Assembly: GCF_021917145.1 (NCBI RefSeq)
Contig: NC_061061.1
Location: forward strand, 13,456,908 to 13,520,907
DNA from: Hypomesus transpacificus
Lineage: Eukaryota; Chordata; Actinopteri; Osmeriformes; Osmeridae
Direction of reading: 5' to 3'
Length of the DNA stretch: 64,000 nucleotides
Part shown: piece after piece, positions 1 to 12,100 of the stretch
Numbering within the stretch: the stretch's first letter is position 1
How the letters are laid out: each line of letters begins with the position of its first letter
Position numbers and translations under genes: made by a program
Notes under the pieces: model-generated
What the model was told of the DNA's origin: nothing
The model's database searches: none
The model's input: the letters and a program-made list of their open reading frames with translations, nothing else

Positions 1-269
1 TGTTAAATAAAAAAACATTTAAAAGTGAATCGTTTAAAGGTCACTTTTATTATGACATTATATTAGCAGACACTTTATTATTCCCCATTGGATAAATATT
101 ACAAATTTAATAGATGCAGCAGATTATCAAGGACCAGAAGTGTGCCGTTACAATAACACTACAGTGGTTACTGCCAAAGAACAGTCTTGAGATAAAAAAG
201 CAGTGCAGTATAATATACACATTAACATCATAAACAGCTCAACCTGATAGTGAGAAACCCACCCCTTAC

Positions 270-415
270 CTCACTCTCGGTACTGCTGCTCTCTGTGTCC
301 GATTCTGCCCCTGATGAGGCGGGACTCTGCCCTCCAGTCAATCTGGTGACCCATGGCAGTCGCAGAGCCGGTTCCCATTGGCTCCTGGGGCTGTCAACAT
401 TGTGTCTGGGCATTT
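270..415 (-). CDS. Candidate coding exon of an unrecognised gene
   Basis: On the minus strand a pyrimidine-rich acceptor ending in TAG lies just above 415 and a GAG|GTAAGG donor lies just below 270, bounding 146 bases. An ATG two bases into the exon opens a frame of 48 codons that ends in phase 0 at the donor. The peptide starts MPRHNVDSPRSQWEPALRLP and ends in an acidic serine-rich stretch, AESDTESSSTESE, which looks like a disordered phosphorylatable segment. No domain is visible and I do not recognise the family. The rest of the gene would lie beyond the left edge of the window, and the ATG may be the true start or merely internal. The good splice sites and the serine/acidic composition favour a real exon over a chance frame. 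Confidence 0.4.
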
Positions 416-1929
416 CTAGGAAGAGGGAAGAGTTTATGTGCTGTTTAAGAGGTCCTAACTGTAGGGACATACTGGTTATTGTGGTAATCTAATAGGGTGC
501 AATGCAGAGGGCATATAGGATATCAGATGACAGTTCAAAGACCACAATGGAACAGTGAGTCATATTACATAACCACTTTTACAAACTACACTACAATAAA
601 AAGATGTATCGTAGAACATCTAAAGTCAAGAACTGAAAGTAACAGTGAAAGAAAGGAGAGACTGAAGGCTGTGGAGAATTAGGTTGGGCTTGCGTTTCAG
701 GGTTTGTTGGCTCAGGGATATCCAGTTAGGAGCGACTGAGGCATAGTAAACAAAGTGTTCACTCCTGTGTTTTTGAAGTGCATTGAATTGGTACGCAACT
801 TTTGCAATGTACAGTGTAAGATGGTGTGCAACTAAATGCGAGTGATTGTGAAAACACAAAAGAGAAGCACAGCCTTTCATCCCTTTCACAGTTGTTCCCC
901 CTGTTTACCTCACACAAATACCGTTTTTGTTTGTTATTTTTGTGCACAGGCGCTGGCATTGCCATTGTGTTGAGTAGATGTACTCAAACACACACATTCC
1001 CACCCCCTCAATTTTTCCCACTCTCCCTCGCTCCTTATTAGGGCATAGGACCCATAGGAGAAGTGCTTTGGAGATAAATATGAAACTCAGACACGAGTGA
1101 GGGGGTCCAAACGCAGGCTAGCACACTGATCACAGTAAGAGAGACATTGGGAGTAAGGGGCAGAAGGCAGAGAAGGGTAAGAGGTTTTAAAAGGTCAAAA
1201 GCTAGTGTCATATTTCCACAGATAAGTCAGAGATGGTGCTGAATACAACTTCCCAGAGTTAAGGAGGGACATCCAAAGTAGGCGCATGTATGAACAAAAC
1301 GTACTTTTGCATCTAACAATAAAGATTCTGTAAACATGCATTTTTCTAAATGACTTATCTAATGCAACCACTACTTAGAATAGCATAACACAATCCCATT
1401 TATAGGTACCCTGACATTTAAAATAAGTTATGCTTTGTTAAGTATAGCCTACAACATAACGGTAAAGCTCAAATGAACGGTGGGTGTGTAGTCTAATTGA
1501 ACAAAAATAATATTTCCAAAAAACACATCACCGAGATGTCAACACGCGTTTTAACCACTAAACTAGTCAGATGGAGAATTCAGATACATTGTCAACATGG
1601 AGAGAGATTAAAAGAGACATTTAGGATCCTAACAATAAAATAGATACAATTGAAAAATGTGTTTTAATTAGAACAGGGGCGTGTCATCCACTAGAGCCTC
1701 TAGGGCCCTACTCCACCAGCAGTATTAGGAACAGTAGGAGAGATAAGAAGTAATGTAACAAAGGAAGTTGAAGTGTGTGTGTATGTTATATAACCCTCAT
1801 GCAGAGCTGACACAAAGCAGAACTTGCATACCTGCTAAAAAGACATCCTACCTCATTGAGACTTTTTCTGCTTAGGGAAGGGTACCAGCAACAGTTTCCA
1901 ACAGGCTTCTCTGGGTTTTGGTCAACTGG
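416..1929. other. Non-coding stretch, nothing recognised
   Basis: AT-rich sequence with many stops in all frames. I see no splice-bounded frame, repeat array or recognisable element. If the exon at 270-415 is preceded by another exon, this would be intron. Confidence 0.5.
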
Positions 1930-2240
1930 AAGGGGGCTTTAGGATTCAGTTGAAAGATGGTGCTGTTCTTGATGCCTTGACAACCCCATGGAAAGTCCCT
2001 ATTCCAAAGATGGACAAAATAAAGGAGGAAATTAACTGGATGAAAGACATGGGAGTCATATCCAATAGAAAAAGCTACTGAGTGGTGTGCTGGCATAGTA
2101 GTTGTGCCGAAGACCAGTGGCAAAATTAGAATGTGTTGATTTAACTCATTTAAACAAAATTAGAAAGCAGAACGTTTTGTCATGTTACAATCAGCCTCCA
2201 TTTTCCTCCCAGAGCTCACGAGTGGCAACACACCTTTCTC
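1930..2240 (+). mobile_element. Decayed Gypsy-type LTR retrotransposon fragment (reverse transcriptase start)
   Basis: Pieces of a Ty3/Gypsy reverse transcriptase N-terminus can be read on the plus strand but are split over frames. VPIPKMDKIKEEINWMKDMG appears first, then TEWCAGIVVVPKTSGKIRMC in another frame, then CVDLTHLNK after a second small deletion. This order matches the family. No LTRs, protease, RNase H or integrase are visible nearby, so it is a short dead remnant with at least two frame breaks. Confidence 0.7.
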
Positions 2241-2882
2241 CATTCCTACATTATGGAGAGTCAAGGGGGATGTCAAAAAGACTAAGGCATACCTCAGTAA
2301 ACTCCCCGAACCAGAAGGCTTAGGCGGTGCGGTCACCAATATTCTTTCAGTGACGGCAAGGGAGGGTGAGACCAACAGATGGTGAGGTGACAACACAAGA
2401 GATACAGGTTATACCACAAAGGTGTGTAGGCCAGCCTGAATTGTTAGAAGACTTTGTCCCTTGAGTGATTGGTAAAGACAGACTCCACTGATGTACTGGT
2501 GCCTCTCACTAAAGCACACATCAGCTGAAAGACACTGAATACTTAAATAAAACAACTTGATTTTATGTTGTTGTATCTTGCTTGTATGACGTGTTCTTTT
2601 TCTACATTTACATTTCAAAGTGGCCCCTCTATTTCTAGAAGGGGAGATGTGGTCATCATGGGTTTTGGTTAGGTGTGTCCTGGGGACATACCGTAGTTGG
2701 CAGGACATGCGGAAGGGTGGAGGAAATAGTATACAAGCAATGACGTGTCTGGTGTTGTATTTATACAGTGATCAATCATACCACTGGGCCTAGAAGACAA
2801 ATGTAGACTGAGTTCCGAACTCATCCATTGACAAGCTCTAGGCATTAGTAGCTTCAAACAACACAGACATTATTATTAATAT

Positions 2883-2903
2883 TACTACTACTACTACTAC
2901 TAC
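2883..2903. repeat. (ACT)n microsatellite
   Basis: About seven tandem copies of a trinucleotide, with no link to a coding frame. Confidence 0.85.
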
Positions 2904-3516
2904 ACATTATCACACATTTATCAGTTCTTAGTGAGCTGTTGCAATAATCCAGGTGCACTAAAATACCCAGTCCTGCTCTTGAATAATCACAAATCTGGGT
3001 TAGGAATAGGGTTTAGGGTAACCTCCTTAAAATTATCTATTTTTCTTTAGTCTTCCTATAATGTAGTGGATGTTTCAATACTCGTCTAACCAGCAGGGCT
3101 GGATAAGCTGCTGCAGCACATGACAACTACCAGAGACGGAACAATGCACTGAGTGAAGTGGCTTTTTTTTGGTAAATTTGTTTGTTTTTGCCAACCTACA
3201 GATAGCTAGTAGTAGCTTGATTAAATATGCAAACAAAAACAAATAAACTCCCCTGTCCCTGGCCCTGTGGGGATTCTGTCATCATCCCCACAGGGCCCTG
3301 AGCTAGAGGAGCAGGTGAGAGGTGGCCAGTCTAGACTGTTGCTAAGTGTAGCCTAGCACAAAAAAGGTAAGAAATCCTGGCTGGTGCAACTACCCTCACT
3401 GGAGTTCACAATTCACATGTGAAGTATTATTAATAATGACTCACTCACTAATGATAGACAAGGTCTCAGAACGATTTGTCACAGGGGCATGTGAACACAG
3501 CTCATGTTTACTCAGA

Positions 3517-3544
<28 letters not shown>
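3517..3544. repeat. 28-base C homopolymer
   Basis: An uninterrupted run of C followed by T and four more C. On the minus strand this is a G run able to form a quadruplex. Its exact length is likely to be unreliable in an assembly. The proline-rich and glycine-rich frames crossing it are artefacts of the run. Confidence 0.9.
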
Positions 3545-3547
<3 letters not shown>

Positions 3548-4077
3548 CCAGAGCAATCTTTTTTCTCTCAACCGTCCTAATCCCACTCTCCTTTTTGTTT
3601 ACAATCTGTGTGGAGGGTAAAGGACAGATTGGACTATTATACAAATGTAGGTTATGTAAACTTAAGGTTAGTAAGTCTTACTGTTTTGGAATCACTGGTT
3701 CAGGAATCAGTAAAATAATATTTAGTTTAAGAGAGTGATATACATTTTAACACAGACATCTAATACTATTTCAGTTACTAATATATATTTCTATTATTAG
3801 TTCTTAATATATGTTATGTCAGATCTAGGCCTACAGTTGAGATAATCAGTCAAAACAAACATGAGTTCAATAAGCTATAGCCTATGCTCCATTCTATATT
3901 TCAACCTGGCCTCTTTCCACTGAACCAGTCAAGTTCATAACAGCCTGACATCTACTAGGTCACGACACGCTTTTATTATTTGTGACTAAACACATACAAA
4001 TAATTAACAGGTCACTTGTTACAGTGGTCATTCAATTCGTTAAAAATCACACCACGCCGAAAGAGAGTAAAACGTAC

Positions 4078-4360
4078 CGTTCCTTATGAATATGGACACG
4101 TTGGTGGATGAAAAGTCGAGTTGGTCCACAATTTTATGAATTACACGGTGCTAAAAATAAAAATAAGAATGGCTGTAGTTGCTTCGTGTCCCGTTCAACC
4201 GCGTACGTCTCTTGAAACATTTGTCCCCTCTGTATCTCGTGCGCTTCGAACCTATCCCCAGTATTTGTCTTTGACTCGAAATGACAAAACAGTGAGCTGT
4301 CGGCGTCAACAGGTGACACGGTATGTGAGAAATTAAGGCAGACGAGGCTAGCCTAGCTAA
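4078..4360 (-). promoter_or_regulatory. Possible CpG-containing promoter or untranslated first exon
   Basis: This patch has more CpG than its surroundings. On the minus strand it ends in a donor-like ACG|GTACGT at 4078. It could be a non-coding first exon feeding the coding exon at 270-415, whose ATG sits right after its acceptor. This is only a positional inference; no core promoter motif is clear. Confidence 0.2.
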
Positions 4361-5804
4361 CACTGAAAGTGGTATGCTTGATAGTAGGCAACGAAAACAC
4401 GGCCATGACTTTGACGCTGTGTTTGTTGAGAAGAGTTCGTGTTAAAGTGTGAATATGAGAATAATACATTTCCGATTTCCCCAAAAAGTCACCCAGTGAA
4501 AAACACTGACAATGTACCAGCCCACTAAACGAATGTTATGTGCTGTCAAACATGGCTCTCAATATGATCTGGCTCCCTCACTCGCTCTAATGTAGACTGT
4601 CCTGAATCTTGCCATCGAATTACAAAAGTTTGTAAAGCTGTTGTTAAATATGATGTAGTTCTCTGTTTGTTTAGCCCATTAGGGTTAACCTCACCTGGGA
4701 TTTCAAATCTCAATTGAAGGTCATTTTTATCATACATAAAGATAAAAACAAATAAACAAACCATTGAATGTTCTGAATCTATAGACGTGGATTTAAGGTG
4801 AATATTTGATTGACAGCTCAAAACTTCCAGGAGGGGAAGTTGATTGCTTTGATGTGGTCATTTGAAAATGAGTTGCGAGGAGAATGAAGCAGTTTACTTT
4901 CATTGATGGAAAGTTCACTGATAGTTAAGAATAGGTCACATCTGATGATACCACCTTTAATAATTCAAATACAAAAAAGTGCTTAAAATGATTGAATAAT
5001 ATTTAAAAAAACAAATAACTGAATCATTTAATGACTTAAAATAGTTGAAAACCAGCGTCTTTGACAAATATGTTAAGTTAGTTGTTCATTCCATCCATTA
5101 AAAGGTTAACAAAGCATAAGTGAGATGGGGAGTCAGGGTGGCAGAACCTAAATGTGCTTAAAGAACCCAAAGGGGGTATAGACTAGGGGGTAGAGACTAG
5201 AGGAGAGAGAGACTAGAGGAGAGAGAGAGAGATCCTAGATTATGAAAGATTTTAAACTTCCGCAATGGAAACTTGGCACAGAGGATTTTCTTTATGCAAA
5301 TTTGAGTATTTACATTTTATGCAAAGACAGGCCACAGCAAACAATAGACGTATTACTATGTTTGTGAGAGTGAACTGCTTTTGCAAAGGGACCTTGTATC
5401 ATTTCAAGTTCATGTGAAGAAGCTCAATTGTGTAAGCTCAGTATGGATGAACACTAAACTGTGAATAGACCAAGCCAATCTGAACACTGACTTTACTTTA
5501 ATTATAGCTCTGTAGATGCAGTAAAATAAAGGCTTTACATTTAAAAGTAATCTTAACATTCTTGAATTAAACACTATGGGTCCCTTTTCCCCCAGTATTT
5601 CCATATTTGAGATTTGTATCACAATAAAAGAGCATTCTTATACAAATATAAAATGTCTGTCTATTCACCCACCAATGCCATTATCTTTTCAATAGACAAA
5701 TTGTAATGATTAATAAATTATTAAAAGTTTGTTGTCTCATTATATGTAAAATATTGCTTTTCTGAATAAAATTATTTAAAAAAATGTATCTTGCAATGAA
5801 AGAC

Positions 5805-8552
5805 TTAGGTTTCATGAAGTCCACACATCAGGTTTGCAGGAACAGCAATATCTGAGTAAAAGAAAGAGAAAATAAATAGATTGTTTAACTGTAAGTGAAC
5901 ATCCACACACAGTTACGTTTATTGTTGTAAAAATGGTTGATATATTTGTAATGCTGATTCACATGATGGTTTTGTATGGGGGTAGTTTATTTAGTAAAAT
6001 ATTTGTGTTTCTACACATATTTCAACAGAATCTGCCACAGAGAGTCTGATACCTATTTTTGCAGGCTTTGGGAGATCCAGATTGTTCATGATATGGATAA
6101 ACTCCTTCAGGGTCTTGGTCAGACGGGGGTTAAACCTCTTTTCCTCCCCAACAGTAGATACAGTCTGACCTACAGGATAAGGCCACACCAGTACAAACAC
6201 ATGTCATTATAAACAGCATACTCATCCCTGACAAAGTTTAGAGTGAAAATGGAGTAAATAGATAAATATTTTCATAGAGTGAAAATAGGAGTAAATAAAT
6301 TAAACTAGTACAGAGAAAGATGACAAAAGATGACTTGTGAAAAAGCTGGCTTTGTTCTACAAAAAGGTTTCAAAACGGTGCTCTAAGCGTTAACCTATAC
6401 ATTAGGGCACTCATTAAAACAGTGTAAGTGATGTTTGAATAGCAGACAACACCATACATTTAGAAAACAAGCCTAGAAGAGACAAGGGATTTATTGTCAA
6501 CCTTTGTAGTCATGTGCAGGATAGATAAGACATTGTTCAGGTAGCGTGAAGATCTTTTGATGGACAGACTCATAGAGGGTCTTGGAGCAGCCTGTGCATA
6601 AAATAAAACATTGAGTGTGAAGACGTTGCACAAAATAAAATATGGAGATATAATGCCACCTAGTGTAAATCAAGGGCACCTACAGAAACAAAACAATTAA
6701 AACTGTAGGCAGAAAATGTCACCTCACCTTGACTTGTGACTCCGACTCAGTAACTTCTTTTAAATTCAAGTGTGATTTGTGAAACTATTTATGAGTAAAC
6801 GTTTTTTTTCTTTTTTCAAGAGAGCAAAAACATGAGTACCTTGCTGGAAGTCTGTCCTTCCACATCCCCTGATAAGGAGCGTGTCGCCTGTGAAGGCCAT
6901 GCTCTGATCGCCACTCACAATTGTAACACATCCATCTGTATGTCCTGGCGTCTCCCTCACAGTCAGGTACTGTGAAGAGAGAGCAAGTCAAAGTCTATAT
7001 TCAAAAATAACAAGAGCAAAGGATTTTGTGTGGTGTGACAACAGATGTAACAACAGAGGTCCTGTATTATGTGGTCATCATACAGTTCTTTATTAGCCTA
7101 GCACAACCACAGTGGTTGACCACATGCTATTTATTTTGGTTGCCGGTTACTTGACATTTTATCTGTACTTGACAATGTTTGGAATGTTCCCCACATGCTT
7201 GCCAAAGGAGATCTTGTCCCCTTCCGACAGCAGGATATCAGCAGTGGCACCACTGTGCTTGGATATGGCACTCTTCAGCCCAAACACCCTCTTTTTCAGT
7301 TGTCCTGTTCCTGTAATGTGGTCTGCATGGCAGTGGGTGTTCACTAAAAGGGATGGGGAAAATCAGTTGGCATCGGCAATCATTGCAGAACCTTCTTTCT
7401 TTTTTGGAGAGTCCCATACTAACCTGCCAGTTTCAGAGTGAGCCCCAGTTGATCTATGAGCTTCAGGTCCCTGTCAACAGTCTCTAGTACTGGGTCAATA
7501 AGAACTGCCTCTTTGTTGGCTGTGTCAGCCAATAAATATGTGTACGTGCTGCTCGCCGACTCAAACAACTACATAAAAGAAAACAGGTGCAGACGGTTAA
7601 ATGACTAAGCAAAAGAGAGTTGTGGGTGGTACAGTTTTGCTGTGTAAGTCCATGACAAGAGTGTGAAGCCTACTGGCCTTTGCCCAAGGCCTATAGAAAT
7701 AAAATAATTAAAAACTGACAATTTACACATAGGGTATATTCTTCCATTGTTACCTTCCAAATGTTTGTCAACAATGTGAGCCCTTGTTTAGTTGTGCTAA
7801 ATTTAAAATTGTAAGACAGAAGTTGGTTTGTTATTTGCTAAGTTATTTGCAATTTTCAGTCCACTTTAAATTGCAACAATGAAACCTTTTATGATAAAAA
7901 CATACTTAATAATGCATGGGCATAATACGTATCCAGGTATCTTGTTTGAATGTCAGTATGTGAAATACAATAAGGTAAATTCTGGTCATTAAAAGTTCCA
8001 AAGGGTTCAAACTAATTGGGCCAGGGATTTAACACCAACTACATGGAATTGTATCCTCTTTTGGGGGAGTTGCAGCTGAAATAATGTCCTTAATCACAGA
8101 TCCAACAGTTGTATTGTTATAATCAGAGGTGGACCGCAAATAACTACTGACCTATAAACATAACTAATAGAAATTAGCCTGACAGAGGAGGACTCACAAC
8201 TACTGTCTTGATCTTGAGGGAAGTCCTGCTTTAGCTACACATTTCCCAATTCCCACTAGCTAAATAGGAACGTGAGATGTCACGTTAGAACCCAATATCA
8301 CCGCGCCTGCGAACCTGTGTTAATGACATAGGATACATGGGAATGCACCAGTAGGCTACACCTTGCATGAGCATTTGGCATTACACTTACTTGCCGGAAG
8401 AGCAGTCCTTTCTCTAAATCCATTCTAGAACAAAGGGGTCTTATCGTCAGTGTCGCCGGAACTTTCCGCGAGTGTCCTGCTATTCGAGAGCATATTGTGC
8501 TGCTGGCCAGAACTTGTTGGGGTATTTTCGTTCTTCTTGCAACGGAAAACAT
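5805..8552 (-). CDS. ethe1: Persulfide dioxygenase ETHE1, mitochondrial
   Basis: Seven coding exons on the minus strand (8552-8391, 7568-7424, 7343-7195, 6969-6840, 6591-6502, 6169-6053, 5851-5805) join in frame to 279 residues, against 254 in the human protein. ETHE1 oxidises glutathione persulfide to sulfite in the mitochondrial matrix during sulfide breakdown. It belongs to the metallo-beta-lactamase fold. The motif THCHADH gives His106, His108, Asp110 and His111. His162 lies in ETPGHTDG and Asp181 in FTGDTLL. His106, His162 and Asp181 sit exactly 27 residues after the human iron ligands His79, His135 and Asp154, and Arg190 matches human Arg163. The extra 27 residues are at the N-terminus, which is rich in Arg, Ser and Ala and lacks early acidic residues, as in a mitochondrial presequence. 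Neighbours are unrelated. An intact gene is expected. Confidence 0.95.
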
Positions 8553-9185
8553 GTTCTTCTGTTATCTGAACGCTTACAGTCCTAGATTGACCCCTAGGTT
8601 CCAAACAGTAGCCTAAAATATATTATGGGTAAGGCAATGACGTAATCTTCATACGGAAGTTCAGATTTTATGCGATAAAGAAATAGGTCTGCCACTGTAA
8701 GAATGCACTATGCAACATAAATGAAAGCTAGAAGCAAAAGTAGCCTAGCTATTAGCCTACGGATTAGCAATAACTAAAAGCAAACGGATTAGCTAACAGA
8801 CTCTTTAAAACACATCCAAAATACGATCATTCAACATAATTACATAACAAACAATGGGTCGTATGAGACGGTGTTTATGTCTCAAAAGCAATATGCACAA
8901 TTTCTTACAAAAAGTTTCAGAGCTTTATCAAATAACGAAAACCACGTGATTGATGACGTTGGATGGTTTGGTTTAGGTTTACCGTAGCCTACAACTTCTC
9001 TGCAGTTAAGCTGTTATAATTTTTGCAAGCCATCAGATTTGACTGCTTTCTATGTTTAATGTACTGAATTGTGGGATCTTTTCCCGACACAAACATGAAG
9101 AAAGCCATCCATCCATAGGAAATATGAGGTTTTCTTTAACATTTAAAAGCTGTTTCCCTTGTATTAATTTGTCATTTTGAAAATA
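8553..9185. other. Intergenic: ethe1 5' flank and protease gene 3' flank
   Basis: The ethe1 start codon faces rightward flank with no TATA box in view. An ETS-like CGGAAGT lies near 8655, compatible with a housekeeping promoter, but the transcription start is not placed. The right part should hold the 3' untranslated region of the protease gene. Confidence 0.45.
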
Positions 9186-12100
9186 TCACAGGATTGTAAA
9201 ATTACTCATGGCTGGAAGGGGCTCTGATTCCTCCACGGTATCCAACTGCAAAAGAAACCAGACAACAATAATACAACTAAACTACAATATCCACAATATT
9301 TGTCTAGTACTGTAAGTGCTCAATGGAAGTCTGTGGTTTACCTCTATGTATTTGTCAATCCAAAGCAGTAGTTGGGTGATTCGTGTGTAAACCCCTGGTT
9401 TGTTGGGCCGACCACATCCCTCACCCCAGCTCACCACCCCGGCCAGCCTCCAGTCCCCTTTTGCTGTCACACACACCAGTGGACCACCACTGTCACCCTA
9501 TGAACAGTGAACAGTTCTATAATCACTTATTATTGCTTTGCAAAAACACAGGCTCAATGAATGGGCTTGAAAGGAGAAATATAAATCGTAATCTTTTTTT
9601 TTCCTCTAACCAAGTTGCTACACATCAATGTGTAGGCTACCTGGCAGGAGTCCACTCCCCCTTCCATGATGCCTGCGCAAAGCATTCTGGGAGTGAGGTA
9701 GGAGCCGTAGACTGTTGGAAGTGAACACGTTGACTGATCTATTACCTGCACCTGAGCCTCCCTCAGCTCGGCTGACACAGAACCTGAAAGCAAAAAATAC
9801 TTTACATAGAGTTTAGAATAGATTGAAGCTCTAAGATTAAAGAAGACTGTTGTTAAAGAGGCACAGAACCATTGTTTCATTTAGCAGGTTATAATGAATG
9901 ACTGAAAAATACTCTATTGGGGAAAAATGAAAAAGCTGACAAAACTTGTAAAAAATGTCCTAGGATAAAGGCGTAAGTGTCAAAGTAGCATCAGCAAAAA
10001 CGTACTCTTCTCGATGCAAACCATAAGTAGGCCAGAAGAGCTCTGCAGCAGGAACTGGATAACTTGGTCTCAATGCTAACGTTGAAGTGCTGACAGCAGC
10101 AGCGGGATGAATTCAAATGTGTACAGAAACATTTTATTTGCTCACATTCAACTACAGAGGTTAAGGGAGAACACTAAAGATAAAAAGGCCCTGAAAACAG
10201 ATCTTGAAGATGGCTGAAACACATCTGGTAGAGCAGATCACATGTCACAGGTCATGTTAATCCACTCACCACCCTCTTGAGTGTAGCCCCAACCAGTGAT
10301 CCAGCAGGAAGAGCCAGAGGGAAAGAACTCTTTAGGAATGGGCAAACACACTGGTCGAACTCCACCTAGGACAGCCCATGACCAAACATTGCACCAACAC
10401 TCAGTTAATCATTCAGTGAAATAAATTGTACACTAACAAACATGGTGTACTTAAATGTTTTTGGCCAAATTAGATGTTAATTACAACTATTTTGGCCAAC
10501 AACTCAATTTTGATGTTTGAAATACTCTGCTGGAGTGGGCTATAAATCCATAGTGCTGGAACCCCAAAACAATGTTGCAGAACTTTTAGTACTCACTTTA
10601 AAACTACAAAGAGCAATCTCCTCCAGCCTTCTCTTACCTTCCATCTCTATGACAGTGACTGTCCGTACAAGACCCAGGTCATAGTCATTGTTGTCTTTAG
10701 AGAAGCTGGGGTGATAGAGGACCTGCAGGGCTCTGTAGCGTTTACCGAGAGATGAATCTGTCACCCTAACCGTATCGACCACGACCTGCCAGTCTGCCGC
10801 CTGCTGCATGTTGTATCTATTATAGAGTGAACCACACACACAAGATTGTGGTTCATCCCTTTAAGTTTGAAAGCCTACATGCGTTTCATGTCTCCTGTCT
10901 TTAGTTTCCCTCCTCCTCTCTAATACATACAGGTATCTAAATATAATTCTTTACTTCCAAACCTACTGGATGAAGCAGTGGGCTGCAGTGATGACCCAGC
11001 GTGGTGAGATGATGGCACCTCCACACACATGTTTGCCTCTCCAGTGTAAGCTACTCTGCCAGCCCCACTTGTCATCCGGTGCCAACGTACCCCCAACGAT
11101 GCGCCAACTTTTCTGGCCATCATTGACTGGACCTCTGCAGCCTGAAAGGGGGGGGGGGGCAGAGATGGTTGAATATGGTGAATGGCTCTTAAAAATTTCA
11201 ATGCGATCCACCTTCATGATTCTGAGAGGAGATTCAAGAATTGAATGAACTCTTAAAGGTAGCTCATGCCTTTACCTGCAGTAATGTTTCCAGTCTCGTT
11301 GATTGGGTTCTTGAGAAGAAATGGCGGCACAGTTGGGACACTGCAGTTTCCCTTATTGACACACAGTGGAGCCAAATCCTTCAATTTAGTAGGAAAACAG
11401 AGAAGTTTCACTGATTGGGAGAGAAACAGGATTTTAAAGAAAGACAAGAAAGAGGAAATCATGGCAGGAAGGTAGAAATAAAAATGAAAACAGTAATGTT
11501 TGTTAGTACAAGATGAATCCATCCTACTTTATAGATGAAATGTTTCAAAGTGCTAGTAAAGTCATGTTACTAATTCTGCTCTGAAAACACTGAGGTTACC
11601 TAAGATGGCAGAGGATATGAAGAGAATGATGACGGTGGTGATGATGGCTGTCAGAGCTGTCACACGAGAGTGACATGCTGCCAATAAGTACACGTCATCT
11701 AAGAAGTAACATGAGATAAAAGATGATGATGAGCGACTTACAATGTGTACACTGAGCGGTGAGGGAGTCGGGCTAGTAATCAGAAGGTTGCCGGATCGAT
11801 TCCCCGCCCCGCCAATATGACGTTGTGTCCTTGGGCAAGGCACTTCACCCTACTTGCCTCAGGGGGAATGTCCCTGTACTTACTGTGAGTCACTCTGGAT
11901 AAGAGTGTCTGCTAAATGACTAAATGTAGTGTAATGTACACAAGTGTCTATAGAGAAACATGATATGAGTATCTTTGTGCATTTAAGTGCTCATTGCATT
12001 ATGTGTATAGCAACACCTGCATACATATGTGCCAGGAATTTCAGAAGTGCTACTATATCATTTCAAACAATAGTGATATTTGTTTCTCAAGCAATAGAGA

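Larger units (their letters stand above)
2241..5804. other. Non-coding stretch between the Gypsy remnant and ethe1
   Basis: Mostly AT-rich sequence with no supported gene. It holds a trinucleotide repeat near 2883, a C homopolymer at 3517-3544, a short GA-rich stretch near 5205-5231 and a CpG-containing patch near 4040-4420. The part closest to 5805 should include the 3' untranslated region of ethe1, but I cannot place its end. Confidence 0.5.

Noticed and set aside
3436-3738. 100-residue frame with a proline run, and its glycine-rich opposite
   Set aside because: Both exist only because they cross the C homopolymer; no splice or homology support.
9282-9341. Protease C-terminus read straight on past 9342 ([10 protein letters not shown]...)
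   Set aside because: A GAG|GTAAAC donor at 9342 and a good acceptor at 9245 give a spliced, in-frame ending.
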